The notes: generated from the sequence alone by a model not told the origin. DNA of 64,000 bases from Pleionea sp041589565 (GCA_041589565.1 JBFHVL010000001.1:1-64000), one strand, 5' to 3'. Shown: positions 17,856 to 26,619, counted from the stretch's first letter. Numbers and translations are program-made.

Positions 17856-18182
17856 ATGTCTAAAATTGACTCAATAATCGACGAAGATACTAGAATTACC
17901 GCTGCAAAGCTCAATTCAGAAACAGCCGTTGCAAGTTGGAAAGAACTTGAGATCTTCTTTGCTAGAGGACAGATTCTGGTTGTTTCAAATGACCATGACT
18001 TAATCGAAGCCGCACTTGCAGTCCACTTGGATAGAAAGCAGGACATCGAGCAAATGCTAAGGTTACAGACCCTAAAGCAACCTGATCCCGATTGGGTAAA
18101 AAACAATTGCACCGCCGATACGCCATTTTGGGCCGTGGTGGTTGCGCCTTTTGTGTTGGTCCAGATGAAAAATGGCAACTAA
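17856..18182 (+). CDS. DUF2288-family protein
   Basis: 108 residues resembling DUF2288: the segment WKELEIFFARGQILVV (about 28-43) and the C-terminal WAVVVAPFVLVQ are the conserved parts. Cytoplasmic, alpha/beta, function unknown. It starts nine bases after the TPR/pseudokinase gene and overlaps the next lipoprotein gene by 11 bases, so the three form one transcription unit. Confidence 0.82.
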   Translation: MSKIDSIIDEDTRITAAKLNSETAVASWKELEIFFARGQILVVSNDHDLIEAALAVHLDRKQDIEQMLRLQTLKQPDPDWVKNNCTADTPFWAVVVAPFVLVQMKNGN

Positions 18183-18798
18183 ATTAACAGGTCTCATTAG
18201 AGCTTTAAGCTTCAGCTTAATACTTCTCATTGTAAGCTGCGGCGAACAAATTTCCTTAACGCCACTTGAGCCAGGAGACACTATCGTTGCTTTTGGTGAC
18301 AGTCTGACATTTGGCACGGGTGCCAAAACCGGAAATAGTTATCCCGACTTTCTCCAACAAAAGCTGGCTATGTCGGTAGTGAATGCTGGAGTTCCAGGGA
18401 ATACAACAAGTGATGGCGTAAAGCGAATTGATGAGGTGATTTCTCAGCACCAGCCTAATTTGGTAATTCTTTGTCTGGGTGGTAACGACTTTTTAAGGAA
18501 ACGAAGTAAACAAGAAGTCATTGATAATTTAACCACCATAATCAATAAAATTCGAGACGATAACCGCGAAGTCATGATGATTGCCGTTCCTGAGCTTGGG
18601 CTATTTCTGTCTGATGCCGAGCTCTACAGAGATTTGGCAGATAACCTTCAAGTTCCTTTGCTAGAAGATAGCTTATCCGACTTGCTGTCTGACAATTCTT
18701 TCAAATCCGACGCAATACATCTTAATGAAGCCGGTTACGCAAAATTAGCAGAACAGGTTTATCGGTTTCTAGTTGAACGTGGTGCCAAAACTCAATGA
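18172..18798 (+). CDS. SGNH-family esterase lipoprotein (TesA-like)
   Basis: 208 residues. The N-terminus is a lipoprotein signal with a lipobox-like LIVSC putting the lipidated cysteine at 23. The SGNH hydrolase fold follows: catalytic Ser44 in FGDSLTFGTG, the oxyanion residues in PGNTTSDG and GGNDFL, and Asp/His in the C-terminal DAIHLNEAGY. TesA-type enzymes hydrolyse acyl-thioesters and small esters in the periplasm. Here it is probably anchored to a membrane. It is third in the TPR-DUF2288-esterase unit. Confidence 0.88.
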   Translation: MATKLTGLIRALSFSLILLIVSCGEQISLTPLEPGDTIVAFGDSLTFGTGAKTGNSYPDFLQQKLAMSVVNAGVPGNTTSDGVKRIDEVISQHQPNLVILCLGGNDFLRKRSKQEVIDNLTTIINKIRDDNREVMMIAVPELGLFLSDAELYRDLADNLQVPLLEDSLSDLLSDNSFKSDAIHLNEAGYAKLAEQVYRFLVERGAKTQ

Positions 18799-18815
18799 CA
18801 AAATTGCAAAAAGCC

Positions 18816-18980
18816 CTAGATACTACCAAGGAATAAGCGAAATAATCCCACCATTAGCTCCTGCGCAGAATTATACTCTGCTAGCTCAGGGTATGATTTA
18901 AAGTTCGCTAAGATAAAGGCACTGCTTACAGCAAAGATAGAAAGACTGACTCTATCGACCCATTTACGAACAGATTTCAT
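18816..18980 (-). CDS. Small single-helix membrane protein
   Basis: 54 residues from the ATG at 18980, chosen for the AAGGAG seven bases before it. One hydrophobic helix lies near residues 10-27, after a basic start. I do not recognise a family. It lies downstream of the ABC permease on the same strand, separated by a 9-bp-stem hairpin, so it may be the last gene of the GntR-ABC operon. Confidence 0.6.
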   Translation of the reverse strand: MKSVRKWVDRVSLSIFAVSSAFILANFKSYPELAEYNSAQELMVGLFRLFLGSI

Positions 18981-18997
18981 GTTTCTTCTCCTTAAAT

Positions 18998-19019
18998 ACG
19001 GGTGCAATCATGCACCCGT
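18998..19019. terminator. Hairpin between ABC permease and small membrane gene
   Basis: Arms ACGGGTGCA and TGCACCCGT form a perfect 9-bp stem with a 4-base loop. On the plus strand a short T-run (TTTTGT) follows, which could end transcription from the esterase operon. On the minus strand it separates the permease from the small gene and has only ATTT after it, so there it would act as a partial terminator or stabilising element. Confidence 0.5.
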
Positions 19020-19043
19020 TTTGTGTCTAGTTGATGACAGTTG

Positions 19044-19928
19044 TTAATAACTGTCGTCGCGGAATCGGCGAATGTAGATAGCGCCAGCGACACACAAAGC
19101 GCATATAGTTAGTCCGATCCACATTTCACCTTGAGCCAATGCCCCGAACGGATGTCCATTTTCAAATGCACTTTCAACTAAAGGTTCAATTTGAGCCAAA
19201 TGTTCGCCAATCAGTTGGGCAAAATGGGCACTGTGAAAAATCATTCCTTCAACCAGCATCACACCTAAGGGTACAAACACTGCAATTAAAAACGCTGCTC
19301 GTTTAGCATAGGCAGAGACCAGCCATAACCAGCCCAGTACCGGTGCCATCCATAGTGTAATAACAATGATTAAAGCGAAATCGTTAAAAATAACGCTGAA
19401 CAACGAGGAGTTTGCCCATACCAGATCCCACGCTGAGCCACCGTTAAACCAAACCATCAAAGTCACCAAAATTAAGCCAACAAACTGACTGACAACGGCA
19501 ACCGATGCAGTGATTACAGGCGCGACAAAAAACGCGGAGAACACCTTAGAAAGAACCGTTTGTGTATCAGATACAGGCATGGACTTCCAGAACAAAATGC
19601 TGCGATCACGGCGCTCATTGTATAAACTGCCAAGCACATAAAAGAAAAGCACAAACAGCAAACCAATCGATAAAGGTGCTAAAAACGCACCATATTGGAA
19701 CCCTTTCATAGCTATGCCAAGCTCCGACACATCTGCTTGACTAAGACTACTGAAATCACCATTAAAATTGATTGTTTCACCGAACTGAACAATAAAGGTT
19801 TGCGCAGTAAATAACCCAATAATCAGCGAAAATATAATGACGCCCGCAATGATTAAAGGTGCTCTTTGGAAACTTTTATTTTCCCAATATTCACGCAAGA
19901 CCAAAGTTTTAAACGTGGTCATATTCAT
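19044..19928 (-). CDS. ABC-2-type transporter permease
   Basis: 294 residues with six hydrophobic segments (for example about 22-45, 80-105, 130-155, 175-200, 210-232 and 265-285) and a cytoplasmic N-terminus, the layout of ABC-2 permeases. Its ATG overlaps the ATPase stop in an ATGA, so the two are co-translated. Together with the YtrA-like GntR regulator this resembles Ytr-type systems, often linked to cell-envelope stress. The substrate is unknown. Confidence 0.88.
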   Translation of the reverse strand: MNMTTFKTLVLREYWENKSFQRAPLIIAGVIIFSLIIGLFTAQTFIVQFGETINFNGDFSSLSQADVSELGIAMKGFQYGAFLAPLSIGLLFVLFFYVLGSLYNERRDRSILFWKSMPVSDTQTVLSKVFSAFFVAPVITASVAVVSQFVGLILVTLMVWFNGGSAWDLVWANSSLFSVIFNDFALIIVITLWMAPVLGWLWLVSAYAKRAAFLIAVFVPLGVMLVEGMIFHSAHFAQLIGEHLAQIEPLVESAFENGHPFGALAQGEMWIGLTICALCVAGAIYIRRFRDDSY

Positions 19929-20782
19929 GCGACAACCTCCTTCATTTTGGCGACGAATAAATCAGAAATGCTAGGTCTATGGGTATCCCCTAGTGATTCC
20001 GCAATCTCCTGACCAATCCCATCAAATAGAAATACTTTGCGTCCAAACATCTCGCGCTCGGCAATAGGATTATATTGCTTAGCTGCTTCAGCTTTATCAC
20101 TGGAAACCATAACTTCAATAAATCGCTGGCTCACATCATCCATAGAGGAATTTAAAATGATTTGGCCATCTTTTATGAACATTAGATCGGTTAACAGGTT
20201 TTCCACTTCTTCGACCTGATGAGTTGTCACAATTATGCTTCGGTTCTCGTCAAAGAACTCGCTTAACAACTCATGGTAAAACTCTTTTCGATACAAAATA
20301 TCAAGCCCTAGGGTCGGTTCATCTAATACCAAAAGTTCCACGTTAATGGACAGAACTAACGCCAAATGTAGTTGAGTAACCATACCCTTCGAAAGGTGTC
20401 CGACTTTACTGTCACGTTTGATCTTGGTTTTCTTTAAAAAAGATTCCGCTTTTAGCCGATCAAACCGAGGATGAACGCCACTAACAAAATCTAAAGCCTG
20501 CGATACTTTCATCCATTTGGGTAACACGGCCACATCAGCAATAAAGCAAACTTTTTGCATTAAACGATGACGATCGTTACGTGGATCAAGACCGAAAACA
20601 TCCAAATGCCCATCAAAGGTCGTTAAACCTAAAATTGCTTTTAAAGCGGTCGTTTTACCAGCTCCGTTCGGCCCGATTAAACCGACGATTCGCCCTCGCT
20701 CTACGGTAAAGTCCACCCCTCTCAACGCATCGTAATTGCCGTATGATTTTTTCAGCCCTTCTGCGGTGATAATACTGCTCAT
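19925..20782 (-). CDS. ABC transporter ATP-binding protein
   Basis: 285 residues, one nucleotide-binding domain. Walker A is GPNGAGKTT (about 37-45), the signature is the variant LSKGMVTQ, Walker B is LLVLDEPTLG, and the switch histidine is in VTTHQVEE. It powers the permease encoded immediately downstream. ATGA overlaps link it to both the regulator upstream and the permease downstream. The C-terminal tail (about 220-285) is typical of Ytr/Ecs-type ATPases. Confidence 0.92.
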   Translation of the reverse strand: MSSIITAEGLKKSYGNYDALRGVDFTVERGRIVGLIGPNGAGKTTALKAILGLTTFDGHLDVFGLDPRNDRHRLMQKVCFIADVAVLPKWMKVSQALDFVSGVHPRFDRLKAESFLKKTKIKRDSKVGHLSKGMVTQLHLALVLSINVELLVLDEPTLGLDILYRKEFYHELLSEFFDENRSIIVTTHQVEEVENLLTDLMFIKDGQIILNSSMDDVSQRFIEVMVSSDKAEAAKQYNPIAEREMFGRKVFLFDGIGQEIAESLGDTHRPSISDLFVAKMKEVVA

Positions 20783-21156
20783 GAGTTTTCTCCTCCGGAG
20801 CTATTCGACTGTCGATTTAGTAAATCACTTTTATTTAATCCCAGTCGCTCAATTTTTTCTAAAATTAATGGCCACTCTTCCGTTAAAAATTGATGCCTTT
20901 CCTTTGATAGAAGCTTCTCACGCGCACCCATTTGTACAAACATTCCGATCCCCCTACGCTTTTCAACAACCTCTTCATCCACCAACTCCTGATAAGCCTT
21001 GGATACAGTTATCGGGTTAAGTTGGAAATCTGCCGATACCTGACGAACCGAAGGCAATGCATCTCCTTCTTTAAGCTCATTATCAAGAATGGAGGCAATT
21101 ACTTTATCCCGTAACTGGCGATAAATCGGCTGACTGTCGTTCCAATTTGCCTGCAT
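20779..21156 (-). CDS. GntR-family regulator, YtrA subfamily
   Basis: 125 residues: a GntR winged helix (about 8-75, with ALPSVRQVSADFQLNPITVSKAY as the recognition region) and a very short C-terminal helical part. This is the YtrA layout, which lacks a large effector domain. It is first in the GntR-ATPase-permease operon and overlaps the ATPase by four bases. A palindrome over its -10 box (21220-21241) is the likely autoregulatory operator. Confidence 0.9.
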   Translation of the reverse strand: MQANWNDSQPIYRQLRDKVIASILDNELKEGDALPSVRQVSADFQLNPITVSKAYQELVDEEVVEKRRGIGMFVQMGAREKLLSKERHQFLTEEWPLILEKIERLGLNKSDLLNRQSNSSGGENS

Positions 21157-21219
21157 ATTTCGCTCACCTTTGTTTACTTTTTATCGAGGCCAGACTACGA
21201 CGACCTCTTCACCGAAACG

Positions 21220-21241
21220 GTGTTGTATTATACTACTACAC
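21220..21241 (-). promoter_or_regulatory. YtrA-type operator over the -10 box
   Basis: Inverted half-sites GTGTTGTA and TACTACAC (7 of 8 matching) are separated by six bases. YtrA-subfamily operators have GTGTA...TACAC ends, as here. On the minus strand the palindrome contains a perfect TATAAT, so a bound repressor would block the promoter. No good -35 is visible. The GntR ATG lies 64 bases downstream. Confidence 0.6.
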
Positions 21242-21417
21242 CAATTCAGCGTTACACAAATTATATTTAGAGTTTTGTAACTAAACAGCCACCTTTAACT
21301 TCTATCTATATGTTTTAATTGATATTTTTAGAGTCGTACATTTGTAACAAGAGTTTGAAAAATGCCTATAAACCCATTGAGAGCTGTGTTAGGATGCCCG
21401 CAAAATAAGGTATTTCG

Positions 21418-22350
21418 ATGATGAATTTGCGAAACGCAGCCTGTTTACTCGCCACTTTGCTGGCTTGTTCACTCATTTTATTTGGCTATCTTTCCGTAAC
21501 CACTGGGCTGTTGTCTGGCATAATGATCGCGCTTATTTTCAGGCATTCATGGTCAGTGAAAGCTCGTCAGTTGTCCTCCTCGTCATTGCAAGTAGCCATT
21601 GTGCTAATGGGGTTTGGCTTGAACTCCAGCCAAATTATTGAGGTTGCCCAATCGACATTCCCTTATATTGCTCTGAGTATTACTATCTGTTGTGTGGTTG
21701 GCTGGTGTTTATTTCGCCTGTTACGTGTGGAGCGAGAGACAGGTATTTTGATTACTTCGGGAACCGCCATTTGTGGCGGTAGTGCCATTGCTGCAGTGTC
21801 TCGAGTGATCAACAGTCGTCCAGAACAAACCGCAATTGCGGTAACCGTAGTCTTCCTGCTTAATCTTGTGGCGCTTTTTCTGTTTCCATTGATCGGTGAG
21901 TGGTTACAAATGAGTCAATATCAATTTGGCGTTTGGGCAGCTCTCGCCATCCATGACACCAGTTCGGTGGTGGGTGCTGCTGCTGCTTACGGTGACGAAG
22001 CTCTCGCGATAGCTACTACTACTAAACTGGCACGTGCCCTTTGGATAATTCCTCTGACTATTATGGCCTCTTTGCTGGTTAATCGAGATAAGTCCCGAAT
22101 CACCGTACCGCTTTTTATTCTTGGCTTTGTTGCTGCATCCTTCGTTAGCAGTAGCCTGCCACAATTTCAGAATGTGTTTGATTTATTATCTTATGCAGGA
22201 CGCCTTGTGATGGTTCTTGCATTATTTTTATTAGGACTCGGGATCACACCAGAAATTTTAAGAGCCATTAATCTCAAGCCATTTGCTCTAGGGATATTGC
22301 TCTGGTTAACACTCGCAGCTAGTTCCTTATTCTTGATTAAATATTTGTGA
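21418..22350 (+). CDS. YeiH/YadS-family membrane protein (UPF0324)
   Basis: 310 residues with about ten transmembrane helices. Family motifs are the GTAICGGSAIAA block (about 117-128) and AIHDTSSVVGAA (about 178-189). The family is often annotated as putative sulfate exporters, but direct evidence is thin. Its stop overlaps the first possible nudC start, suggesting co-transcription. It diverges from the GntR-ABC operon. Confidence 0.88.
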   Translation: MMNLRNAACLLATLLACSLILFGYLSVTTGLLSGIMIALIFRHSWSVKARQLSSSSLQVAIVLMGFGLNSSQIIEVAQSTFPYIALSITICCVVGWCLFRLLRVERETGILITSGTAICGGSAIAAVSRVINSRPEQTAIAVTVVFLLNLVALFLFPLIGEWLQMSQYQFGVWAALAIHDTSSVVGAAAAYGDEALAIATTTKLARALWIIPLTIMASLLVNRDKSRITVPLFILGFVAASFVSSSLPQFQNVFDLLSYAGRLVMVLALFLLGLGITPEILRAINLKPFALGILLWLTLAASSLFLIKYL

Positions 22351-22361
22351 ATGGTGATTTT

Positions 22362-23267
22362 ATGTGGAAGTTCGCTTGCTCGCCTTTAAATCGTCAGTCG
22401 TTTTATCGCAATGACAGCGCTCGATTAAAGCTGTGGAAACAGCAAGAAAACGCTCGCTTAATTCTGCTGAATGAAAAGTATCAGATTCTGATGCAACCCG
22501 ATGGAATCCATCCGCAAAATGCCACTCATCACTCTGACGCACCAATCCAACAACGGTGGATCTACCTCGGACACGCTGACAGCACTCCATGGTTTTGTGC
22601 AAGGGTTAAAAGTGGCGAGTTTGAATTAAGCCACCATCAACAATGGTTGGATTTGAAACTTGCGTTACCCCAATTAGCCGAGCCCTACGCATCTACTTTG
22701 GCTTATGCCAAAGCTCTGATTTACTGGCATCAGCATCACCAGTTTTGTGGTAAATGTGGGGCATCCACCTATATTCATAGTGCTGGACATGAGCGCTATT
22801 GCGAAAAGTGTAGTAAGTCTATTTTTCCTCGAACGGATCCGGCCATCATTGTATCCATCACCCACGGCGAGCATTTGTTTCTTGCTCGTCAAAATATATG
22901 GCCCGAGAAACGTTACTCAGTGCTCGCCGGTTTTGTCGAGCCCGGAGAGTCATTTGAACAGGCTGTAGAACGCGAAGTATGGGAAGAAAGTAAACTTAAT
23001 GTTCACTCAATTAAATATCTTGGATCTCAACCTTGGCCTTTTCCGTGCTCGATAATGATAGGTTTTCAGGCTGAGGCAAAATCGATGGAGTTTGATTTAC
23101 AAGATGATGAGCTGGATCAGGCAATGTGGGTATCTCCTACATCTATCATTGACAAGCTAAAAAGTGGAGAGCTCCTATTACCCTCCAGTGGATCCATATC
23201 GCAATTTCTTATAGAACGCTGGGCTCATCAACACAAGATTAACTTGTCGAAATACAGGGCAAGCTAA
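22362..23267 (+). CDS. nudC: NADH pyrophosphatase / RNA decapping hydrolase NudC
   Basis: 301 residues from ATG at 22362; a GTG at 22347 is possible. It has an N-terminal domain, a zinc ribbon (CGKC...CEKC), then PRTDPAIIV and a Nudix box GFVEPGE...REVWEES, and the NudC-specific SQPWPFP motif that positions NAD(H). The enzyme cleaves NADH to NMNH and AMP and removes NAD caps from RNA. One oddity is that the Nudix box ends EESKL, not the usual EExGU, so its last glycine is lysine. Confidence 0.93.
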   Translation: MWKFACSPLNRQSFYRNDSARLKLWKQQENARLILLNEKYQILMQPDGIHPQNATHHSDAPIQQRWIYLGHADSTPWFCARVKSGEFELSHHQQWLDLKLALPQLAEPYASTLAYAKALIYWHQHHQFCGKCGASTYIHSAGHERYCEKCSKSIFPRTDPAIIVSITHGEHLFLARQNIWPEKRYSVLAGFVEPGESFEQAVEREVWEESKLNVHSIKYLGSQPWPFPCSIMIGFQAEAKSMEFDLQDDELDQAMWVSPTSIIDKLKSGELLLPSSGSISQFLIERWAHQHKINLSKYRAS

Positions 23268-23278
23268 AAACAATTAAA

Positions 23279-23458
23279 TTACTGGAATCCTGAATTGTCG
23301 ATATTTTGTACCTGGGAGCTCAGCACTTTTAATTCGTTTAAAACTTCAAGCCGGCGCCATTTGGGTAAACCACTGTCTTTGCTTAACTCTTGCAGGTTTA
23401 CACCTAACTGTTTTGCAAGGTAATCCAGGTGTGCTGTACCCCTTTTTTCTTTTAACAT
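23279..23458 (-). CDS. Small helical protein of unknown function (59 residues)
   Basis: An ATG at 23458 with GAGGT just upstream opens a 59-codon frame to TAA at 23279. The product begins MLKEKRGTAHLDYLAKQL. Residues 10-45 look like three short helices with an HTH-like pattern (LAKQLGV, LSKDSGL, RLEVLNEL). It has no signal peptide. I know no family. It fills the whole gap between the convergent end of nudC and the thioredoxin-like gene, which diverges from it. Confidence 0.6.
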   Translation of the reverse strand: MLKEKRGTAHLDYLAKQLGVNLQELSKDSGLPKWRRLEVLNELKVLSSQVQNIDNSGFQ

Positions 23459-23523
23459 ATATACCTCACTTGCTGATATAGTAAGAAGCTATCGCGTAGT
23501 CGCTAAATTTATACTCGATTCAA

Positions 23524-24105
23524 ATGACAAAATTAAGAACGACTCTTTGCAGATTAATGACATCTAGAAAAGCCCAACAACCGCCAGCTAATAGCAAGAA
23601 GTCATGGCGACGGTACAGCCTAGATCTTTTGCTACTCTTAATGGTGGTATCGGGCGTTCACTATTGGCAAACAAAGGATAACTTAGAGACTGGTCACAGC
23701 GAGCCAGTACCTACATTTAAGCTACCTTCATTGAGCGGAAAGATGATAAGCAATCTAAATGAAAGTAAAATTGCTATTTATTACTTTTTCGCACCCTGGT
23801 GCACTATTTGTCACCTTTCAATTGAAAATTTAAATACGCTTAAATCAGACATTGAAGCAGGTAAAGTGAACGTTTATATCATCGCTCTGGACTGGAAAAG
23901 TAAATCGGAAGTCCTCGACTTTGTTGAACAACATGATTTACCAGCTGAGGTTTTACTGGGGTCCTTAAAGCAACAGCAAGACTTTAAAATAAAGGGCTTT
24001 CCTACCTACTATATCGCTAACGCCAATAATCACTTAGAATGGGTTAGTGTGGGCTATTCCACGTCAATTGGTTTTAAGACTCGTATCAAATTACTTACTG
24101 ATTAA
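23524..24105 (+). CDS. Membrane-anchored thioredoxin-fold protein (TlpA/ResA-like)
   Basis: 193 residues. A basic N-terminus and one transmembrane helix (about 36-50) leave a periplasmic thioredoxin domain. The redox motif is APWCTIC in FFAPWCTICH, and the cis-proline is in GFPTYYI. The family reduces or oxidises periplasmic disulfides. It is followed 21 bases later by the ATP-grasp gene, so it probably heads a three-gene unit. Confidence 0.88.
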   Translation: MTKLRTTLCRLMTSRKAQQPPANSKKSWRRYSLDLLLLLMVVSGVHYWQTKDNLETGHSEPVPTFKLPSLSGKMISNLNESKIAIYYFFAPWCTICHLSIENLNTLKSDIEAGKVNVYIIALDWKSKSEVLDFVEQHDLPAEVLLGSLKQQQDFKIKGFPTYYIANANNHLEWVSVGYSTSIGFKTRIKLLTD

Positions 24106-24126
24106 ATACAATCCAATTTCCAATAA

Positions 24127-25053
24127 ATGAGCAATAGTATGAATAAACAATACGATCTGGTTTTATTAACCGAAGATAAATATATCAATACCGATAAACG
24201 AGACTGGTACACTTTACAAGTATTGCTTGAGGACGAATTGGTTCTTGATGCGGTTAAACGGCAAGGACTTAAAGCAACCAAAAAATCATGGTCCGATCCA
24301 GATTTTGATTGGACTTCAACACAAGCAGTGCTTTTTCGAACAACCTGGGATTACTTTGAACGATTCGATGAATTCTCACCTTGGTTGGAACAACTAGAAA
24401 AGCAAACTCACTGCATAAACCCGGTGAGTATTATTCGCTGGAACCTCGATAAGCGTTATCTAATCGAATTGAGCAGCAAGCAAATAAATTGCGTAGAAAC
24501 TCACTTACTCCCAAAATCAAGTAGTATCAACTTAAAAGATATGATGAATAAACATCAATGGGAGCAAGCTATTGTTAAGCCGGTGGTTTCTGGCGCAGCT
24601 CGACATACCTATCGCGTCACTAAAGAAAATTGTGAAGATATTACAGCCAAACTTTCCCAGCTAATTAAGAATGAAGATTTTCTGATCCAGCCGTTTCAAA
24701 AGTCCATTATTGAACATGGTGAAGTCTCTCTAATGGTTATGAATGGTCGTTACACTCATGCAGTAAAAAAGATCGCTGCGCAAGGCGATTTTCGCGTTCA
24801 GGATGATCATGGAGGAACGGTACACCCTTATATACCGAACGAAGATGAAATTGCGTTTGCAGAAGCAGCCATTAAAGCCTGTGAACCTCAACCTCTCTAT
24901 GGAAGAGTCGATATTATAAAAGACAATCACGGAAAATTCGCCATAATGGAACTGGAGTTAATTGAGCCCGAGTTGTTTTTCCGATTTTGTCGTCCAGCGA
25001 CTACAGAATTAGCCATCGGAATTAAACAATTCCTTGAAAAACTATCCTCATAA
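24127..25053 (+). CDS. ATP-grasp superfamily ligase-like protein
   Basis: 308 residues; start at 24127 or the in-frame ATG at 24139. The fold resembles the RimK/glutathione-synthetase branch. IVKPVVSGAARHT supplies the nucleotide-binding lysine, FLIQPF the hinge, RVQDDHGGT a phosphate/Mg region, and ELELIEPELFFRF ends with metal-binding acidic residues. Such enzymes join a carboxylate to an amine or thiol through acyl-phosphate. The substrate is unknown. It lies between a thioredoxin-like gene and a Dph6-like gene 13 bases away. Confidence 0.85.
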   Translation: MSNSMNKQYDLVLLTEDKYINTDKRDWYTLQVLLEDELVLDAVKRQGLKATKKSWSDPDFDWTSTQAVLFRTTWDYFERFDEFSPWLEQLEKQTHCINPVSIIRWNLDKRYLIELSSKQINCVETHLLPKSSSINLKDMMNKHQWEQAIVKPVVSGAARHTYRVTKENCEDITAKLSQLIKNEDFLIQPFQKSIIEHGEVSLMVMNGRYTHAVKKIAAQGDFRVQDDHGGTVHPYIPNEDEIAFAEAAIKACEPQPLYGRVDIIKDNHGKFAIMELELIEPELFFRFCRPATTELAIGIKQFLEKLSS

Positions 25054-25066
25054 TGTGGCCAAAAAC

Positions 25067-25729
25067 ATGAAGCAGGTTATCGTGAGCTGGTCATCCGGTA
25101 AGGACTCCGCATTAGCTTTACATCGATTAATGCAAGATAGGAACTATAGTGTTGTCGGGCTTGTGACCACATACGTTAACGATCGGGTTCCTTTTCAGGA
25201 AACTCCTATTAATGTTGTTCGAGCCCAGGCCAGTCGACTTAACTTACCTTTACTGGAAATCGAGTTACCCAAAGTGTTTCCTGACAATGAAGTTTACCAA
25301 TCACTCATTATTGATCATTTACAAAACTCATCATTAGAAATCGATGCCGTAGCTTTTGGCGATATTTACTGTAATGGCATCGAGGCCTATCGCCGTAGCT
25401 ATCTCGAGCCCGCAGGCTTCGAATGTATTTTTCCTCTAATGAATCATTCTTCTATAGATCTGGCCAACGCAGTTTTCGAAGCAGGTATTGTCGCAAAAGT
25501 GATTACCGTGGATACCGAACAATTGCACGGAAGTTTTGTCGGAGAGATTTATGACAAGGAGCTCATCGATAAATTACCTAAAGATATCGATGTTTGCGGT
25601 GAAGACGGTGAATTTCATACCTTGGTGATTAATATGCCATTATTTAATCAACCTTTAAAGATTGATTGGCAAACGATCAACCGTAACGGCCGGTTTCATT
25701 ATCTGAAATATCAACTCAAGAAAAGTTGA
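25067..25729 (+). CDS. Dph6-like ATP-pyrophosphatase (adenine nucleotide alpha hydrolase)
   Basis: 220 residues from ATG at 25067; an upstream TTG at 25034 would overlap the ATP-grasp gene and is less likely. The PP-loop is SWSSGKDSALALHRL, and the C-terminal GEDGEFHTLV matches the Dph6/MJ0570 family (COG2102). Eukaryotic Dph6 amidates diphthine; bacteria have no diphthamide, so the substrate here must differ. It ends almost against the convergent YqcC gene, which starts two bases on. Confidence 0.88.
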   Translation: MKQVIVSWSSGKDSALALHRLMQDRNYSVVGLVTTYVNDRVPFQETPINVVRAQASRLNLPLLEIELPKVFPDNEVYQSLIIDHLQNSSLEIDAVAFGDIYCNGIEAYRRSYLEPAGFECIFPLMNHSSIDLANAVFEAGIVAKVITVDTEQLHGSFVGEIYDKELIDKLPKDIDVCGEDGEFHTLVINMPLFNQPLKIDWQTINRNGRFHYLKYQLKKS

Positions 25730-25730
25730 C

Positions 25731-26060
25731 TCAGCGTACTACTTTAATCGACAAACGATCAAGGCGATCAATGGTTAGCAACAATTCCCGCTCAATCTCC
25801 TGAGATGAGTTAAACGACTCTTCTGCCACCGGAAGCAAAGAAGCGGCTATGGTAAGGAAGCTTCCGCTCTTCATAAGCTGGCGCATTTTGGGTAAAAACA
25901 CAAACTGTAACCATTGCTCAAACCGAAGGGTATCGACACAAAACGGGGCTGCACTTTGAAGAGCCTTCTGCCCGGGGTGCTTTTCAGACCAAAAGCCGCC
26001 TGCTTTAAGGTGCGATTCAAGCTGGTCGAGAAGTTCAAGTATTTGTTGATGATGAATCAC
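25731..26060 (-). CDS. yqcC: YqcC-like protein (DUF446)
   Basis: 109 residues, the family length. Conserved YqcC features are the FWSEKHPGQKALQSAAPFCV block (about 23-42) and the FEQWLQFVFLPKM helix. Small helical cytoplasmic protein, role unknown; in E. coli it neighbours truC. It lies 13 bases after the DUF2889 gene on the same strand. Confidence 0.85.
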   Translation of the reverse strand: MIHHQQILELLDQLESHLKAGGFWSEKHPGQKALQSAAPFCVDTLRFEQWLQFVFLPKMRQLMKSGSFLTIAASLLPVAEESFNSSQEIERELLLTIDRLDRLSIKVVR

Positions 26061-26073
26061 TCGCTGCGCTCAC

Positions 26074-26619
26074 TTACGACTTATCCGCAAACTCTGGAAA
26101 ATGCTTCTGAACCACCTCTCCTGCGGAAGCAAATCCCTGGCACTTATCGATTATACTGGGATGAATTATTTTGGGGCCTTGCGTATTTTTGATTCGATAA
26201 GGATGGATGGTTTGATACCCTGTAGTGGCTACGACTTTTAACATTTCGATTAGATGGGTACACCCGTCTGTACCTTCCAGTAACTGTTTAACTTGTGCAA
26301 TCCAACCCGAGCCAATGCTAACTCCAATTAAACGCTCAAAGCGCGGAGGAACTTTTCGACACAACTCAAAAGGTGCTGCCTGCATCTCCGCATAAATATC
26401 TCGGATGGTCATAGAGTCATCAAGAGTTACACGTAAGTCCATCAAATGAACAGCATCGCCTTCTTTTAAAGTGCCGCGTTCGATCGTCTCAAAAGGATAG
26501 TGTTTAAAATCAAATAAACGCGCTTCTATATCCCATAGATCATCTTCCCTTAAGTAGCCGGTACATTCGATTTTTCTACTGTGGATAGCTTGTCGCTTTA
26601 CGGGCTTGGGAAGTGCCAT
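26074..26619 (-). CDS. DUF2889-family protein
   Basis: 181 residues matching DUF2889: the start RQAIHSRKIECTGYLREDDL, and the central CTHLIEML with a downstream cysteine-containing tail. Cytoplasmic, function unknown. It is the first gene of a two-gene unit with the YqcC-like gene. Confidence 0.82.
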   Translation of the reverse strand: MALPKPVKRQAIHSRKIECTGYLREDDLWDIEARLFDFKHYPFETIERGTLKEGDAVHLMDLRVTLDDSMTIRDIYAEMQAAPFELCRKVPPRFERLIGVSIGSGWIAQVKQLLEGTDGCTHLIEMLKVVATTGYQTIHPYRIKNTQGPKIIHPSIIDKCQGFASAGEVVQKHFPEFADKS

